The notes under the pieces are model-generated. The model was not told the origin of the DNA. It did not search any database and was given only the letters and a program-made list of their open reading frames with translations. Shown in pieces: positions 44,747-53,157 of a stretch of DNA of 56,616 nt. The translations under genes were made by a program, and so were the position numbers. This DNA comes from Promethearchaeota archaeon (GTDB lineage: Archaea > Asgardarchaeota > Lokiarchaeia > Sigyniarchaeales > SOKP01): contig JAFGGO010000173.1 in assembly GCA_016930515.1 (NCBI GenBank), forward strand, positions 1-56,616, given 5' to 3'. How positions within the stretch are numbered: the stretch's first letter is position 1; every line of letters begins with the position of its first letter.

Positions 44747-44812
44747 TTTGGTTAGGCGTGGCTAGCCCATAAAATAAGGCATTATTAAATTTTTTGCTCT
44801 ATTCTTACCAAA
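44747..44812 (-). promoter_or_regulatory. Hairpin directly after the stop: SECIS candidate
   Basis: In the transcript, TTTGGTAAG (44812-44804) can pair with CTAACCAAA (44755-44747): 8 of 9 positions match, enclosing 48 nt with a small inner GCCT/GGGC stem. It begins 3 nt after the stop codon of the gene with the in-frame TGA and ends just before a U-tract. Archaeal selenocysteine insertion elements sit in the 3' untranslated region, so position is right, but I could not confirm the conserved core of a SECIS. Confidence 0.35.
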
Positions 44813-44815
44813 TTA

Positions 44816-45295
44816 TTAGTTATTTTTGTTAATCTTTGTTAAAACTTCCAATATATCTGCGTTATTTGGTATGTCTTTCATGCTATCTCCGTAATATGCG
44901 TATTGAACGATTCCTTTTTTATCTACTATTAACATTCCGGGCAATCGTCCTAACTTTGATATCTTCGTTTCTTGTTTCAAGGATTTGGTTACTTTTTTCG
45001 TTTCGTCATAAAAAATTGGATAAGTCCTTGCGTATTTTTGTTCCATTTTGATTGCATTACTTTCGTTATCTGTAAGGATGGGATATAAATATCCATCCAA
45101 CTCGTGTATTTTTTCCAAGTCCTTTCTCAGTTCTGCGGCGTGCCATCGGCAATATGGTCAATGAATGTCCCTGAAAAGTACGACGATTACATTGTTTTTA
45201 TTTTCTAGGTTTCGTATGTTCACATGTTCTCCTTGAGAGTTAGGAAGTTCAAACTCGGGAACCTTCGTTCCAACTAATTCAAACTTGTCCTTAAT
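44816..45295 (-). CDS. Peroxiredoxin-like (AhpC/TSA) selenoprotein candidate with in-frame TGA
   Basis: A 159-aa thioredoxin-fold protein if TGA at 45160-45158 is read as selenocysteine. The sequence reads VVLFRDIH-U-PYCRWHAAELRKDL: U stands at the first position of the C-P-[FY]-C motif of the Prx-like/AhpC-TSA_2 family. Upstream FELVGTKVPEFELPNSQGE is the usual family N-terminus; downstream YPILTDNESNAIKMEQ and RLPGMLIVDKKGIVQYAYYG complete it. Both sides are open and conserved, so decay is unlikely. No ATG/GTG/TTG lies upstream of the U codon at a suitable place; ATT 45295, five bases after AGGCGA, is proposed. A TATA-like TTTATAATA lies about 35 bp before it. Confidence 0.75.
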
Positions 45296-45421
45296 TGTAT
45301 TCGCCTTTGCTTATGTAATTTTTATTATAAAATGTTAATTCGTGTGATAATATATACTTTTTATTTATATACTAAAAGAAACCAAAAGTAATAAGTTAAA
45401 AAATGAAGCCATACGAGGTAA

Positions 45422-46453
45422 TTAATTTTTTGGAAATAGAATATCATCAGCATTAATATCCCCATAAACTTCGCGGGCGAACGCTCTTAAACCATTCAAA
45501 CCTATTGGTTCTTCAACGAGCTTGTTCGACTCCCAAATTTTTAACGCACTAAACTCATCATGGATTTCTTGCATGTATTTTTGTTGAGTTTCTCGAATTT
45601 TTCCACAAAAATCGCATTTTTTTGCGTTTTTTCTTGGAATGAGCATGTTTGCGTGAATGGCATCAAGGGTTATGTATTTTTTCGAAAGTTCCCTTGCTCG
45701 CTTTATCTCCTCAAAACTTGGCTTTTCTGCTATTGTGACTAACCGCAATGATCCTACACTATGAATCAATTGTGTTATACGGTCGCCTCTTGCATCAAGT
45801 TCTTGGAGCATCCTATAGACTTCTTCCGAAAGTTGCTTTCGAGAACCATCGTCATGCGTGAATGGATTCATTATCTTGATCATTGTCTTTCTCAATCCCT
45901 TCAGGGCGCCTTTTATGGAATTAAAGAAATTTAAGGAATACTTGAGAATAACCTTCACTTGGTCCTCTGGAATCTCGAATAGCGCAATCATATTTCCAGT
46001 GGGTGGGAAATCGGCAACTATCAAATCAAATCGTATTCCACCTGTTAGGTCCTCAGCATCAAGAATCTTTTGGAAAAACATGCTATTCTTGAGAGCAAGT
46101 GGTATCGAGTCAGCGGTAAATGTCTTATCGATAAATTCTTTAATTTGTGGCAAATTACCTACTAAAGGCATTTTTTTCATCAATGCCCGTAATTTTTCGC
46201 TAAATTCTCTGGTATATTCCTCTGCGTAAAGGTTAGGATCGGGTTCTATACCCCAAAGATTGTCGGTCAATTGAGTAAGTTCTTCTCCTATTTCTATTTT
46301 AAACAGATCTGATAAATTATGCGCCATGTCAAATGAAATGAGCAATATTTTCTTGTTGGGAAGGGCGTCTGAAAGTGCTACTGCTGTTGCCGCACTAATC
46401 GTGCTTTTTCCTACTCCACCTTTGCCTCCGAGAACAAGTATTCGTTCAATCAT
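45422..46453 (-). CDS. Get3/ArsA-family ATPase
   Basis: A 343-aa deviant-Walker ATPase. The P-loop is GGKGGVGKST with signature lysine K11; switch I is SFDMAHNLSDLF, and switch II is DFPPTGN (D-x-x-P-T-G in the family). A single CDFC pair near residue 280 can bind zinc at the dimer interface, as in Get3. Get3 delivers tail-anchored proteins to the membrane, while ArsA drives arsenite export; no arsenite pump is nearby, which favours the Get3 role. ATG 46453 is secure. Confidence 0.9.
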   Translation of the reverse strand: MIERILVLGGKGGVGKSTISAATAVALSDALPNKKILLISFDMAHNLSDLFKIEIGEELTQLTDNLWGIEPDPNLYAEEYTREFSEKLRALMKKMPLVGNLPQIKEFIDKTFTADSIPLALKNSMFFQKILDAEDLTGGIRFDLIVADFPPTGNMIALFEIPEDQVKVILKYSLNFFNSIKGALKGLRKTMIKIMNPFTHDDGSRKQLSEEVYRMLQELDARGDRITQLIHSVGSLRLVTIAEKPSFEEIKRARELSKKYITLDAIHANMLIPRKNAKKCDFCGKIRETQQKYMQEIHDEFSALKIWESNKLVEEPIGLNGLRAFAREVYGDINADDILFPKN

Positions 46454-46633
46454 GAGCCTTTTTTTCTATAATGAGTGTTAAATTGAAATATCTTTGAACT
46501 AATAAAAATTAATCTAATCTAACGAAATTATTTATCAAATCAGCCTAGTTAAAATTATACTTTTAAAGTAATTTTAAAAATTAATCGAAAGGGAATTATT
46601 TAAAATAAAATGTAATTAATAAAAACAACGATA

Positions 46634-46819
46634 TTACATCGGAGCCTCTAATAATTGGGGTGTAACCTTCGTGTAGGACTCCACTTCGCTAAGGTCGCAA
46701 GTGATTAGGGCGTGACCCCTGTGTTGTCCTTCGAACATGTAAATTCTATTCTTCGTGGAAATGTCATCAACTTCGATCTCAACATATTCCCTGCATTTTA
46801 AACAAGCGCGTACTCTAAT
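46634..46819 (-). CDS. Small CxxC protein, about 61 aa
   Basis: A compact protein beginning RVRACLKCREYVEIE, with one CxxC pair, a middle FEGQHRGHALITCDL and the end TPQLLEAPM. I do not recognise the family, but the clear-cut motif pattern suggests a conserved small protein. The first standard start is GTG 46828, yet that GTG is part of AGGTGAT (46825-46831 on the minus strand), a nearly full Shine-Dalgarno; ATT 46819, a few bases further, gives the natural N-terminus M-R-V-R-A-C. It lies between the Get3 gene and the repeat-rich intergenic region. Confidence 0.65.
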   Translation of the reverse strand: MRVRACLKCREYVEIEVDDISTKNRIYMFEGQHRGHALITCDLSEVESYTKVTPQLLEAPM

Positions 46820-47037
46820 ATAAATCACCTATTTTTAATATTATATTTAATATTGTCCATGATTAGTTATAAGTATTTGTTCTTAACGATTGAATTGCCC
46901 GACATTAATAGTTCAAAATCCACACTCTTTTTTATTTTCTACTTTTTAAGTAAAAAGTGTGAAAAACGAGGGAATTATGAAGGCACTATTCATAAAGCAA
47001 AAGTTTTATAAAATGGATTATTACTATATATATGTAT

Positions 47038-47055
47038 CGTCAATCGCGATTGACG
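47038..47055. repeat. 18-bp perfect palindrome
   Basis: CGTCAATCG followed at once by its exact complement CGATTGACG. It directly follows an alternating TATATATATG stretch. With a CGCG centre in an otherwise very AT-rich gap it stands out as a likely protein-binding site. Confidence 0.5.
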
Positions 47056-47247
47056 GTATTCATAGGAAAAGTTATTCAAGAATAATCAATATTTTATTCA
47101 AATTATTAACAACTTCAAGAATTAAGAATTATCATAATAAATTATCACAAATTAAAAAAAAATCAAATCATCATCATTCACAATAATAAAAATTATTGTC
47201 ATTTAAAATAATAGAAATATCAGTAATTCTCGTAATTTAGAAAAAGA

Positions 47248-47343
47248 TTTTCAGCGAATTACTTGAAACAATTTCAATAATTTTAGGAAATTTTTCTTTA
47301 GTATAAATTTGAAATGTCAGTAACGCAAGTAATTTGCTGAAAA
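47248..47343. repeat. 18-bp inverted repeat, 17 of 18 matched, 60-bp spacer
   Basis: TTTTCAGCGAATTACTTG at 47248-47265 and CAAGTAATTTGCTGAAAA at 47326-47343 pair with one G-T wobble. The spacer holds a smaller TTGAAA/TTTCAA dyad. It lies 60-150 bp before dnaG and would form a strong hairpin if transcribed. Confidence 0.5.
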
Positions 47344-47362
47344 AATTCAATAAGTTGAATTT
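47343..47362. repeat. Perfect stem-loop, 8-bp arms
   Basis: AAATTCAA, loop TAAG, TTGAATTT, directly adjoining the larger inverted repeat and about 40 bp before the dnaG start. Position suggests a 5' leader element. Confidence 0.4.
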
Positions 47363-47404
47363 ATTGATATCTTGAATAATTAAAAATCAAAAAGAGTGAT
47401 AAAT

Positions 47405-48580
47405 GTGACAAATCAAACAGATTTTACAACTAAATATATCATTGATGCTAAATTCAAGATAAAAGGTGTCGTTGAGAAATCGGACATTGTTGGAGCCATC
47501 TTCGGTCAAACTGAAGGATTACTTTTAGATTTGGACCTAAGAGATCTACAGAAATCGGGACGAATTGGAAGAATAGAAGTTGAGAATATTTCGAAAGAAG
47601 GCGTATCTGAAGGAATCATCAAGGTCCCTTCAAGTCTAACGCGTAGGGAAACGGCATTGCTTGCAGCAACTGTCGAAACCGTATCTCGAGTGGGTCCTTG
47701 CGAAGCAGAAATTAAACTTGTAGAAATTAGAGATGTTCGCCAAACGAAAAGAAAAAAAATTATCGAAAGAGCTGCAGAACTTCTAAAGGAATGGGACACT
47801 AAATCGCTAGAATCTAGCGAAATAGAGGAGCAAATTGACACTGACATAAAACTTGGAGAAATAACTGCTTGGGGGCCAGAACAGCTACCTGCAGGTCCTG
47901 AAGTTGATGAAGACTCCGAACTCATCATTGTGGAAGGCCGGGCTGATGTACTTAATTTATTACGAATTGGCGTGAAAAATACCGTAGCTGTACAAGGAAC
48001 TCAAGTCCCTAAATCGATTATAGAACTTACTAAAAATAAAGAAACCGTAACTGCTTTCTTAGACGGAGACCGAGGAGGTACTATAATTTTAAATGAACTC
48101 CTTCAAGTTGCCAAAATTGATTTTGTAGCGAGAGCTCCAGAAGGGTTTGAGGTTGAAGAATTAACTCGAAAGCAAATGATAAAAGCCCTTCAAAATAAAA
48201 AATCTGCTAAAAACGCATCGGAAAGCGAAAATAAGGTTAAATCCTCCAAAGAATACAAGGGGAAGGATGCTGCCCTTAAAAGGGTGCTAGACAAGCTTAA
48301 AATCAAGGATCCAACCTTTATATTTGAAGCTATTAAAACCATCGAACCTGGTCAAGGGAGTGGATTTAGCAAGAAAGGTGAAAAATTATTTGAGATGCCA
48401 GTAGGAGAGCTTTTTAGTAGTATTGGAGATCATAAGAACTTGTCTTTTTTAATTATTGACGGTATTTTGTCCTCTCGCTTGCTCTCATTATGTCTAAAGA
48501 TGAAGCTGAAATTCGTGGCTTGTAAGAACAAGGAAGAAGATTTAAAAATTCCCGATGGAATATCCATTTTTTATTTTTAA
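47405..48580 (+). CDS. dnaG: Archaeal DnaG primase / exosome subunit
   Basis: A protein of about 391 aa with the archaeal DnaG layout: an N-terminal domain (GAIFGQTEGLLLDLDLRDLQ), a central TOPRIM domain (LIIVEGRADVLNLLRIG and TAFLDGDRGG) and a C-terminal region containing the linker KSAKNASESENK and a helical tail. Archaeal DnaG is found with the RNA exosome and has weak primase activity. GTG 47396 is in frame, but it overlaps GAGTGAT; GTG 47405, four bases after it, is the better start. Its stop overlaps that of the convergent osmC gene by 4 bp. Confidence 0.94.
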   Translation: MTNQTDFTTKYIIDAKFKIKGVVEKSDIVGAIFGQTEGLLLDLDLRDLQKSGRIGRIEVENISKEGVSEGIIKVPSSLTRRETALLAATVETVSRVGPCEAEIKLVEIRDVRQTKRKKIIERAAELLKEWDTKSLESSEIEEQIDTDIKLGEITAWGPEQLPAGPEVDEDSELIIVEGRADVLNLLRIGVKNTVAVQGTQVPKSIIELTKNKETVTAFLDGDRGGTIILNELLQVAKIDFVARAPEGFEVEELTRKQMIKALQNKKSAKNASESENKVKSSKEYKGKDAALKRVLDKLKIKDPTFIFEAIKTIEPGQGSGFSKKGEKLFEMPVGELFSSIGDHKNLSFLIIDGILSSRLLSLCLKMKLKFVACKNKEEDLKIPDGISIFYF

Positions 48581-49020
48581 TCCTTTTTTTTTTTTAGTAA
48601 CTCGTTTTTAACGACATTAACATCGATTGGAACGCCTCGTGCGATGGAGTTTGATACAATGCAATATTCTAAAAAAGTGTTGGAGCATTCGTCGATATGT
48701 TTAATATTTTCATTATTTTTAGTCGTAAGTTGTAATTCTGCTTCGATTTTTATAAGTCTTAACCTTCCATCGGGTTCTTCGTGTTTCATTTTACCGTCCA
48801 CTATCACTTTCAAATCGCTGATTTCAATACCTTTCTTGCTTAAGCAATAAGAAAACGTCGAACCCAAGCAACCCCCTATTCCTATGAGGGTGTATTCGAC
48901 AGGACTTGGTCCTAATCCCGTTCCGTGAAATGATTCGGGTTCGTCAATGTGAATGTTGTTAAAATTTCTCGCCTTGGCGATAAAATGCATGTTTTCTGAA
49001 TAATTAATCGTGACTTTCAT
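48577..49020 (-). CDS. OsmC-family peroxidase-like protein
   Basis: A 147-aa OsmC/Ohr-type protein. The two redox cysteines lie in GGCLGSTFSYCL and EYCIVSNSIARGVPI, and GTGLGPSPVEYTLIG precedes the first. OsmC proteins reduce organic peroxides or persulfides using paired cysteines. The end is a run of lysines coded by A-rich sequence that also serves as a T-tract on the plus strand after dnaG. It complements the peroxiredoxin-like selenoprotein candidate in redox defence, but the two are not co-transcribed. Confidence 0.9.
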   Translation of the reverse strand: MKVTINYSENMHFIAKARNFNNIHIDEPESFHGTGLGPSPVEYTLIGIGGCLGSTFSYCLSKKGIEISDLKVIVDGKMKHEEPDGRLRLIKIEAELQLTTKNNENIKHIDECSNTFLEYCIVSNSIARGVPIDVNVVKNELLKKKKD

Positions 49021-49067
49021 ATATCTTCCACGAATTTGAGAAATCAGTAGGAACTAGAGATTAACAC

Positions 49068-49319
49068 CTACCAACCAAAGATTCCTTCTCCAATAACTTG
49101 TGAAAAAATCAATTGTAAAACATAGCTTACTGCACCTAATAAGACAATTCCTATCATGCATATCTTTAAAACGGTCATGAATTCTTTTCTACTTGGTTTT
49201 GTAGCAACCTTCAAGACCCGCTTGGTGTTCTGAATGAACGCTCTGATCCTTTCACTGCGGCTTAATTTCTTTTTTTGTTTGTATTTATCGTATTTATCGT
49301 ATTTTGGGTAATTGGACAT
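49068..49319 (-). CDS. secE: Protein translocase subunit Sec61 gamma / SecE
   Basis: An 83-aa tail-anchored subunit of the Sec translocon. A basic Lys/Tyr-rich N-terminus (KYDKYDKYKQKKKL) leads to the amphipathic helix RIRAFIQNTKRVLKVATKPS, followed by the conserved K-P-S/T-x-x-E-F pattern and a single membrane span (about 50-75). It clamps SecY/Sec61 alpha. The repeated KYDKYK N-terminus is a local oddity. Confidence 0.93.
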   Translation of the reverse strand: MSNYPKYDKYDKYKQKKKLSRSERIRAFIQNTKRVLKVATKPSRKEFMTVLKICMIGIVLLGAVSYVLQLIFSQVIGEGIFGW

Positions 49320-49434
49320 GTTAAGGTCGACCGTTTGAATGAATTATATTTCTTAAAAAATAAATTATGTGTATGAATAATTAAATTAAAAAAAGGATTT
49401 AAAATTTAACGATTTTTTCTTTTATTGAGTTGGA

Positions 49435-50814
49435 TCACTCTTCGGTGATTGGGTTGTCAACATCTTGTTTTTCTTCGGTTATTTCTTCTTCAACCTCTTG
49501 TTCTGTCTCCTCGGGTTTTGCGATTAATTTTTTTATACGGTAAAATGTTTCCATGTCAGTCTCACTTACTGCGTTTAAATTTAGCTTACCTCGTTGTCCC
49601 AAATATTCCTTGAAATCGGAAACGATTTGGATGACTTCCTCGTGCTTGAACGAATGCTTGACAATCAAATTATGCTTTTCGAGAACATATCTTGAGTACC
49701 ACCAATAAAAGATGATCGTTACGATCAAAAGAATAAAATTGTTGTACATACTTATATTCGTTCTATTTGAAAAAGCACTAGCGATAACCCCTGATCCAGT
49801 TATTAAAACAACCTGTCCTTCGAGATAGAACAGTACAAAGGCAAACAAAAAGAAAGGAAGGTTACTTTCGTTAAACACTCGTAATTTATATATTTTTCCG
49901 CCTAAACCCCTTAGGACCATTATTGCTGTCAGGATCATGAGAAGAATATCAATAATTATTTCAAAAACCTCTACATCCGAGGAGCTTATAGTAACGACTC
50001 CTTTGAGAGAATTGATAAAGCTAAACGACCTGAACCATATAATAAGCCAAATAAATATATAAAATATCGATGAAAAAACATTATAAGTTTCGTTCTTTCG
50101 GCTTAAATAAAAAAGATAGATAAGTCTCCATGATACTAAAACTATCACGCCAAACATCAGAACATTCCAACCAACAAACCAATAAAATAGATCTTGATTT
50201 CCAGTTTGATTTGGATCGAATTTTTCCCAATATCCGATAAATGTAGCAATCTGCATGAGGACTGGGATGATTAAGGCTATCACTAAAAATATAAAACTCG
50301 TACTTTTACTTATTGAAGAAACATCGTTATTATTGAGAAGTTTATTATCTACCTTTAATGCAACGTTTTCAAAAATCGTCTTTATGAAGAATATTTGGAT
50401 CATGTTCCATCCAAGAAAAATAATGATTACGGCTATGGGTAATAAATTTTCCCTTCTTAAAAACTCAATCGGAATGCTGTCGCTAACTGCCCAATAAATC
50501 CAAGTTAGTATAAGTCCTAAAATGAGCGAGAAAACAAAAAAACCAAACTTCCTCAAATTAATAATTTTTTCGGTCGAAAATAAGAAATTTTGGGTTGCTG
50601 AGGGAATACCTAAGATCATGAGCGTAAAAAAAGCTAAAAAGAACATTGTTGCTATGAATAAAGAAATATCTCCTACAGTCCTGTTATCAACACTAAAGCT
50701 ACATAATCCAAGAATTGCAGCGATTATTAAAAAGACCACCGTATAAAAGATATGGCTCTTATTAAAAATCATGTGAAACTCGGCATTAAACTTATCCCTG
50801 ATTTTCATAAACAT
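49435..50814 (-). CDS. Polytopic membrane protein with acidic tail, unknown
   Basis: A 459-aa protein with about eleven to twelve membrane spans between residues 20 and 390, then a soluble domain (about 390-435) and a very acidic tail (KPEETEQEVEEEITEEKQD). No transporter signature is recognised. It lies on the minus strand between the CheR-like genes and secE without tight spacing. Its frame spans the whole gap and its composition matches local coding DNA, so the gene is real although its role is unknown. Confidence 0.75.
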   Translation of the reverse strand: MFMKIRDKFNAEFHMIFNKSHIFYTVVFLIIAAILGLCSFSVDNRTVGDISLFIATMFFLAFFTLMILGIPSATQNFLFSTEKIINLRKFGFFVFSLILGLILTWIYWAVSDSIPIEFLRRENLLPIAVIIIFLGWNMIQIFFIKTIFENVALKVDNKLLNNNDVSSISKSTSFIFLVIALIIPVLMQIATFIGYWEKFDPNQTGNQDLFYWFVGWNVLMFGVIVLVSWRLIYLFYLSRKNETYNVFSSIFYIFIWLIIWFRSFSFINSLKGVVTISSSDVEVFEIIIDILLMILTAIMVLRGLGGKIYKLRVFNESNLPFFLFAFVLFYLEGQVVLITGSGVIASAFSNRTNISMYNNFILLIVTIIFYWWYSRYVLEKHNLIVKHSFKHEEVIQIVSDFKEYLGQRGKLNLNAVSETDMETFYRIKKLIAKPEETEQEVEEEITEEKQDVDNPITEE

Positions 50815-50897
50815 GTTTTTTATACCACCTAAAATGGTTTTATTGTTACATTAGTCAATCAAGTATTTATTAATATTGGAAGAAAACGAGGAACATT

Positions 50898-51899
50898 TCA
50901 GTTCTTCTTGATGTAGATGTGGTGAATAGGATCGATTATTTCTAAACTGGTTCCCTCTTGGAATATCGTTTCGGTTTTTCCTAAAAACAATAATCCCCCT
51001 TCCTTTAACTGTTTTTCAATGGTCCGAATGAATTTTTTTCGGTTTTGAATGTCAAAATAGATTAAAAGATTCCTGCAAAAGATGATATCAAATTTCCAAG
51101 GATAATTATGGATCTTGGTGATGTCTTCGTTAAGAAAAGTGACCTTATCTTTAATTTCAGAGGAAATAGCATGTAACATTTCAAATGATCTTCTAGTTTG
51201 AGTAAAGTATCTTTGTTCGTATATATTTGGAACATTTCTTAGTTTTTCTGTTGAATAAATTCCATTTTTAGCATCTGATATGGCCAACTTATCAATATCC
51301 GAAGCAACTATTTGATAATTATTATTGATGATTGGAAAAGTTCTAGCAAGATTATCTAATAACATTGCTAAGGAATAAGGTTCTTCTCCAGTAGCACACG
51401 CACAGGACCAAATTGTTAGTGGTTTTTTTACTTTTCTAGAATTGGAAATTAATTGATAAATTGATAATTTTTTTAGGTTGTTAAATAAGGAGGGGGCGTT
51501 CACGATCTCTTTCTCGATCATTTCTTTTCTTTTCTTCCTTAATTTGTCAATATTGTTGCATGCAGGTCTCAATTCTTCGATATATTTCTTTATGTCTTCT
51601 ACATTCAAACATTTAAGCAAAATATTTTGAAAAGTTGCGTACACGTCCCAATCTCTGAAAAAATACGTGTATTTTATGGTAAATCCGTCCTTAAATTTTT
51701 TTAATTCTTCTTGGTTTGAAAGTAAAAACGAATTATATTCTTTAAGGTCGCTAAATTTCTTTCGAATCATCCTCGCCTTGAGCCTGCGTAGGATAAACGT
51801 TCTCCTATAATAATCCAAATTGAGTCCTGTTTTCTCCTTGAGCAACCCAATGAGGGTTTGAAACGACTGTTCGCTAATCCTAATATTAATTTCCGTCAA
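50898..51899 (-). CDS. CheR-type protein-glutamate methyltransferase (first paralogue)
   Basis: A 333-aa CheR-like methyltransferase. The N-terminal helical CheR domain includes YYRRTFILRRLKARM and GFTIKYTYFFRDWDV; the SAM domain has WSCACATGEEPYSLAMLLD, IVASDIDKLAI and FCRNLLIYFD. About 65 extra residues (Lys/Glu/Asn-rich) separate the two domains. CheR methylates glutamates of chemoreceptors. No receptor, CheA, CheB or CheW is in the window. It begins with TTG 51899, 29 bp after its upstream paralogue. Confidence 0.88.
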   Translation of the reverse strand: MTEINIRISEQSFQTLIGLLKEKTGLNLDYYRRTFILRRLKARMIRKKFSDLKEYNSFLLSNQEELKKFKDGFTIKYTYFFRDWDVYATFQNILLKCLNVEDIKKYIEELRPACNNIDKLRKKRKEMIEKEIVNAPSLFNNLKKLSIYQLISNSRKVKKPLTIWSCACATGEEPYSLAMLLDNLARTFPIINNNYQIVASDIDKLAISDAKNGIYSTEKLRNVPNIYEQRYFTQTRRSFEMLHAISSEIKDKVTFLNEDITKIHNYPWKFDIIFCRNLLIYFDIQNRKKFIRTIEKQLKEGGLLFLGKTETIFQEGTSLEIIDPIHHIYIKKN

Positions 51900-51928
51900 T
51901 TCTGCTATTGTTCAACTGTTCTTTAATT

Positions 51929-52957
51929 TTAAAATATTTGCGATCGAGATTTAATATAAATGTGGTTTCTCGAATCAATTTGAGTGAGCGTTCCGTGAGA
52001 CTTGAACAATGTTTCTGTTTTCCCTAATATTAAAATGCCGTTATCTTCAAGATGGTCTTCGATGATTTTTAGAAATCGCGCTCGATTCTCTCGATTGAAA
52101 TAGATTAGCAAATAGCGGCAAAATATTATGTCGTATTTCTGTTTTTTTTTGTGTCCTTCTGTTACGTCCTCCCGTATGAACTCGACTTTCTTTTTAATTT
52201 CGTCGCTGATGTAATTTTCGTACCCAAAGTAGCTGATTTTTTTTTTAAAATATTTTTCTTCAAAATAATCCGATATTTCTTTCATGGAATCATCGTAATA
52301 TAACCCTCGCTTTGCTTTTTCAATGGCTTCTTTTGAAATGTCTGAGGCAACTATCTCGTAATTTTGAAAATTATGGTGTTGCTTATCGAGGTTATCGAGA
52401 ATCATGGCTATGGAATATGGTTCTTCCCCCGTGGCACATGGACAAGACCAGATTCTGATGGTGTTTTTATCGCTTTTTGCACGGGAAAGTTTCTGGTAGA
52501 AAGAAAGCCTATCGAGGAATATGAAAATATCTATATAACTGGAGTCTGGCTTGCTTGAAATACTTGACATTTTCACTTGATTTTTTGCGTAATTTTCTTT
52601 TGAACGGAACTTTGATAATTTTTGTGGATTTGGTCTAATCTCGCTTTTTATATCGCCTTTATTTGCGTTTAATCCATCAAGAAAAATATCTTGGAAATGT
52701 TCGAAGACGTCATAATCTCGGAAGAAAAATGTGTAATTAATTGTAAAGCCCTCTAAAAATTTCACAACTTCTCCTTGGTGAGAAGTAATATAGCCGTAGT
52801 ATTGTTCAAATGTATTGCATGAAGTTCTTATCATTCGAGATTTAATGCGCTTTTCAATAAAATTTTTGCGATAATACTGGAAGTTAAGGCAGGTCTCGTT
52901 TCTAATGTATGAAAGAAGCAAGTCGTAGTATTTTTGGTCGAAAGCAATGTGTTCCAT
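51929..52957 (-). CDS. CheR-type protein-glutamate methyltransferase (second paralogue)
   Basis: A 342-aa paralogue of the downstream gene, with the same order: YYRKNFIEKRIKSRM, GFTINYTFFFRDYDV, a charged insert of about 65 residues, WSCPCATGEEPYSIAMILD, IVASDISKEAIEKAKRGLY and FCRYLLIYFN. The FFRD motif and the SAM glycine-rich loop are intact, so both copies should be active. The pair is a tandem duplication and probably an operon. The ATG at 52957 is clear. Confidence 0.88.
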   Translation of the reverse strand: MEHIAFDQKYYDLLLSYIRNETCLNFQYYRKNFIEKRIKSRMIRTSCNTFEQYYGYITSHQGEVVKFLEGFTINYTFFFRDYDVFEHFQDIFLDGLNANKGDIKSEIRPNPQKLSKFRSKENYAKNQVKMSSISSKPDSSYIDIFIFLDRLSFYQKLSRAKSDKNTIRIWSCPCATGEEPYSIAMILDNLDKQHHNFQNYEIVASDISKEAIEKAKRGLYYDDSMKEISDYFEEKYFKKKISYFGYENYISDEIKKKVEFIREDVTEGHKKKQKYDIIFCRYLLIYFNRENRARFLKIIEDHLEDNGILILGKTETLFKSHGTLTQIDSRNHIYIKSRSQIF

Positions 52958-53157
52958 TATTTTTACCCGAATTTTATCCTTTAAATGTCTCGTTTAATCA
53001 AAGACTTACCTTAGAACGCAATTGATATGTTTTTCGAAAACACACTTCCATAATAATAAAATTTTATACATTTATATATTCGTAATTTGTTATGAATGAC
53101 CTTTTACAAGTGATTTTAAAGAAAAGATGTTATAGTCGATTTATTTACTATAAAACA

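Larger units (their letters stand above)
46832..47404. other. 570-bp intergenic region with several inverted repeats upstream of dnaG
   Basis: It contains, in order, a hairpin CACACT...AGTGTG (46920-46958), an 18-bp perfect palindrome (47038-47055), an 18-bp inverted repeat with 60-bp spacing (47248/47326) and a perfect 8-bp stem-loop (47343-47362). An open frame at 46959-47186 has an Asn/Lys/Tyr/Ile-rich, unconvincing product. The region may encode a structured RNA or serve as a regulatory or replication-linked site. Confidence 0.4.

Noticed and set aside
44816..45118. 100-aa peroxiredoxin C-terminal fragment as a separate gene or pseudogene
   Set aside because: The frame continues upstream through a single TGA into a fully conserved N-terminal half, which fits a selenoprotein better than decay.
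46959..47186. 75-codon open frame between the CxxC protein and dnaG
   Set aside because: The product is Asn/Lys/Tyr/Ile-rich and crosses the 18-bp palindrome; it has no domain pattern, so chance in AT-rich DNA is likelier.
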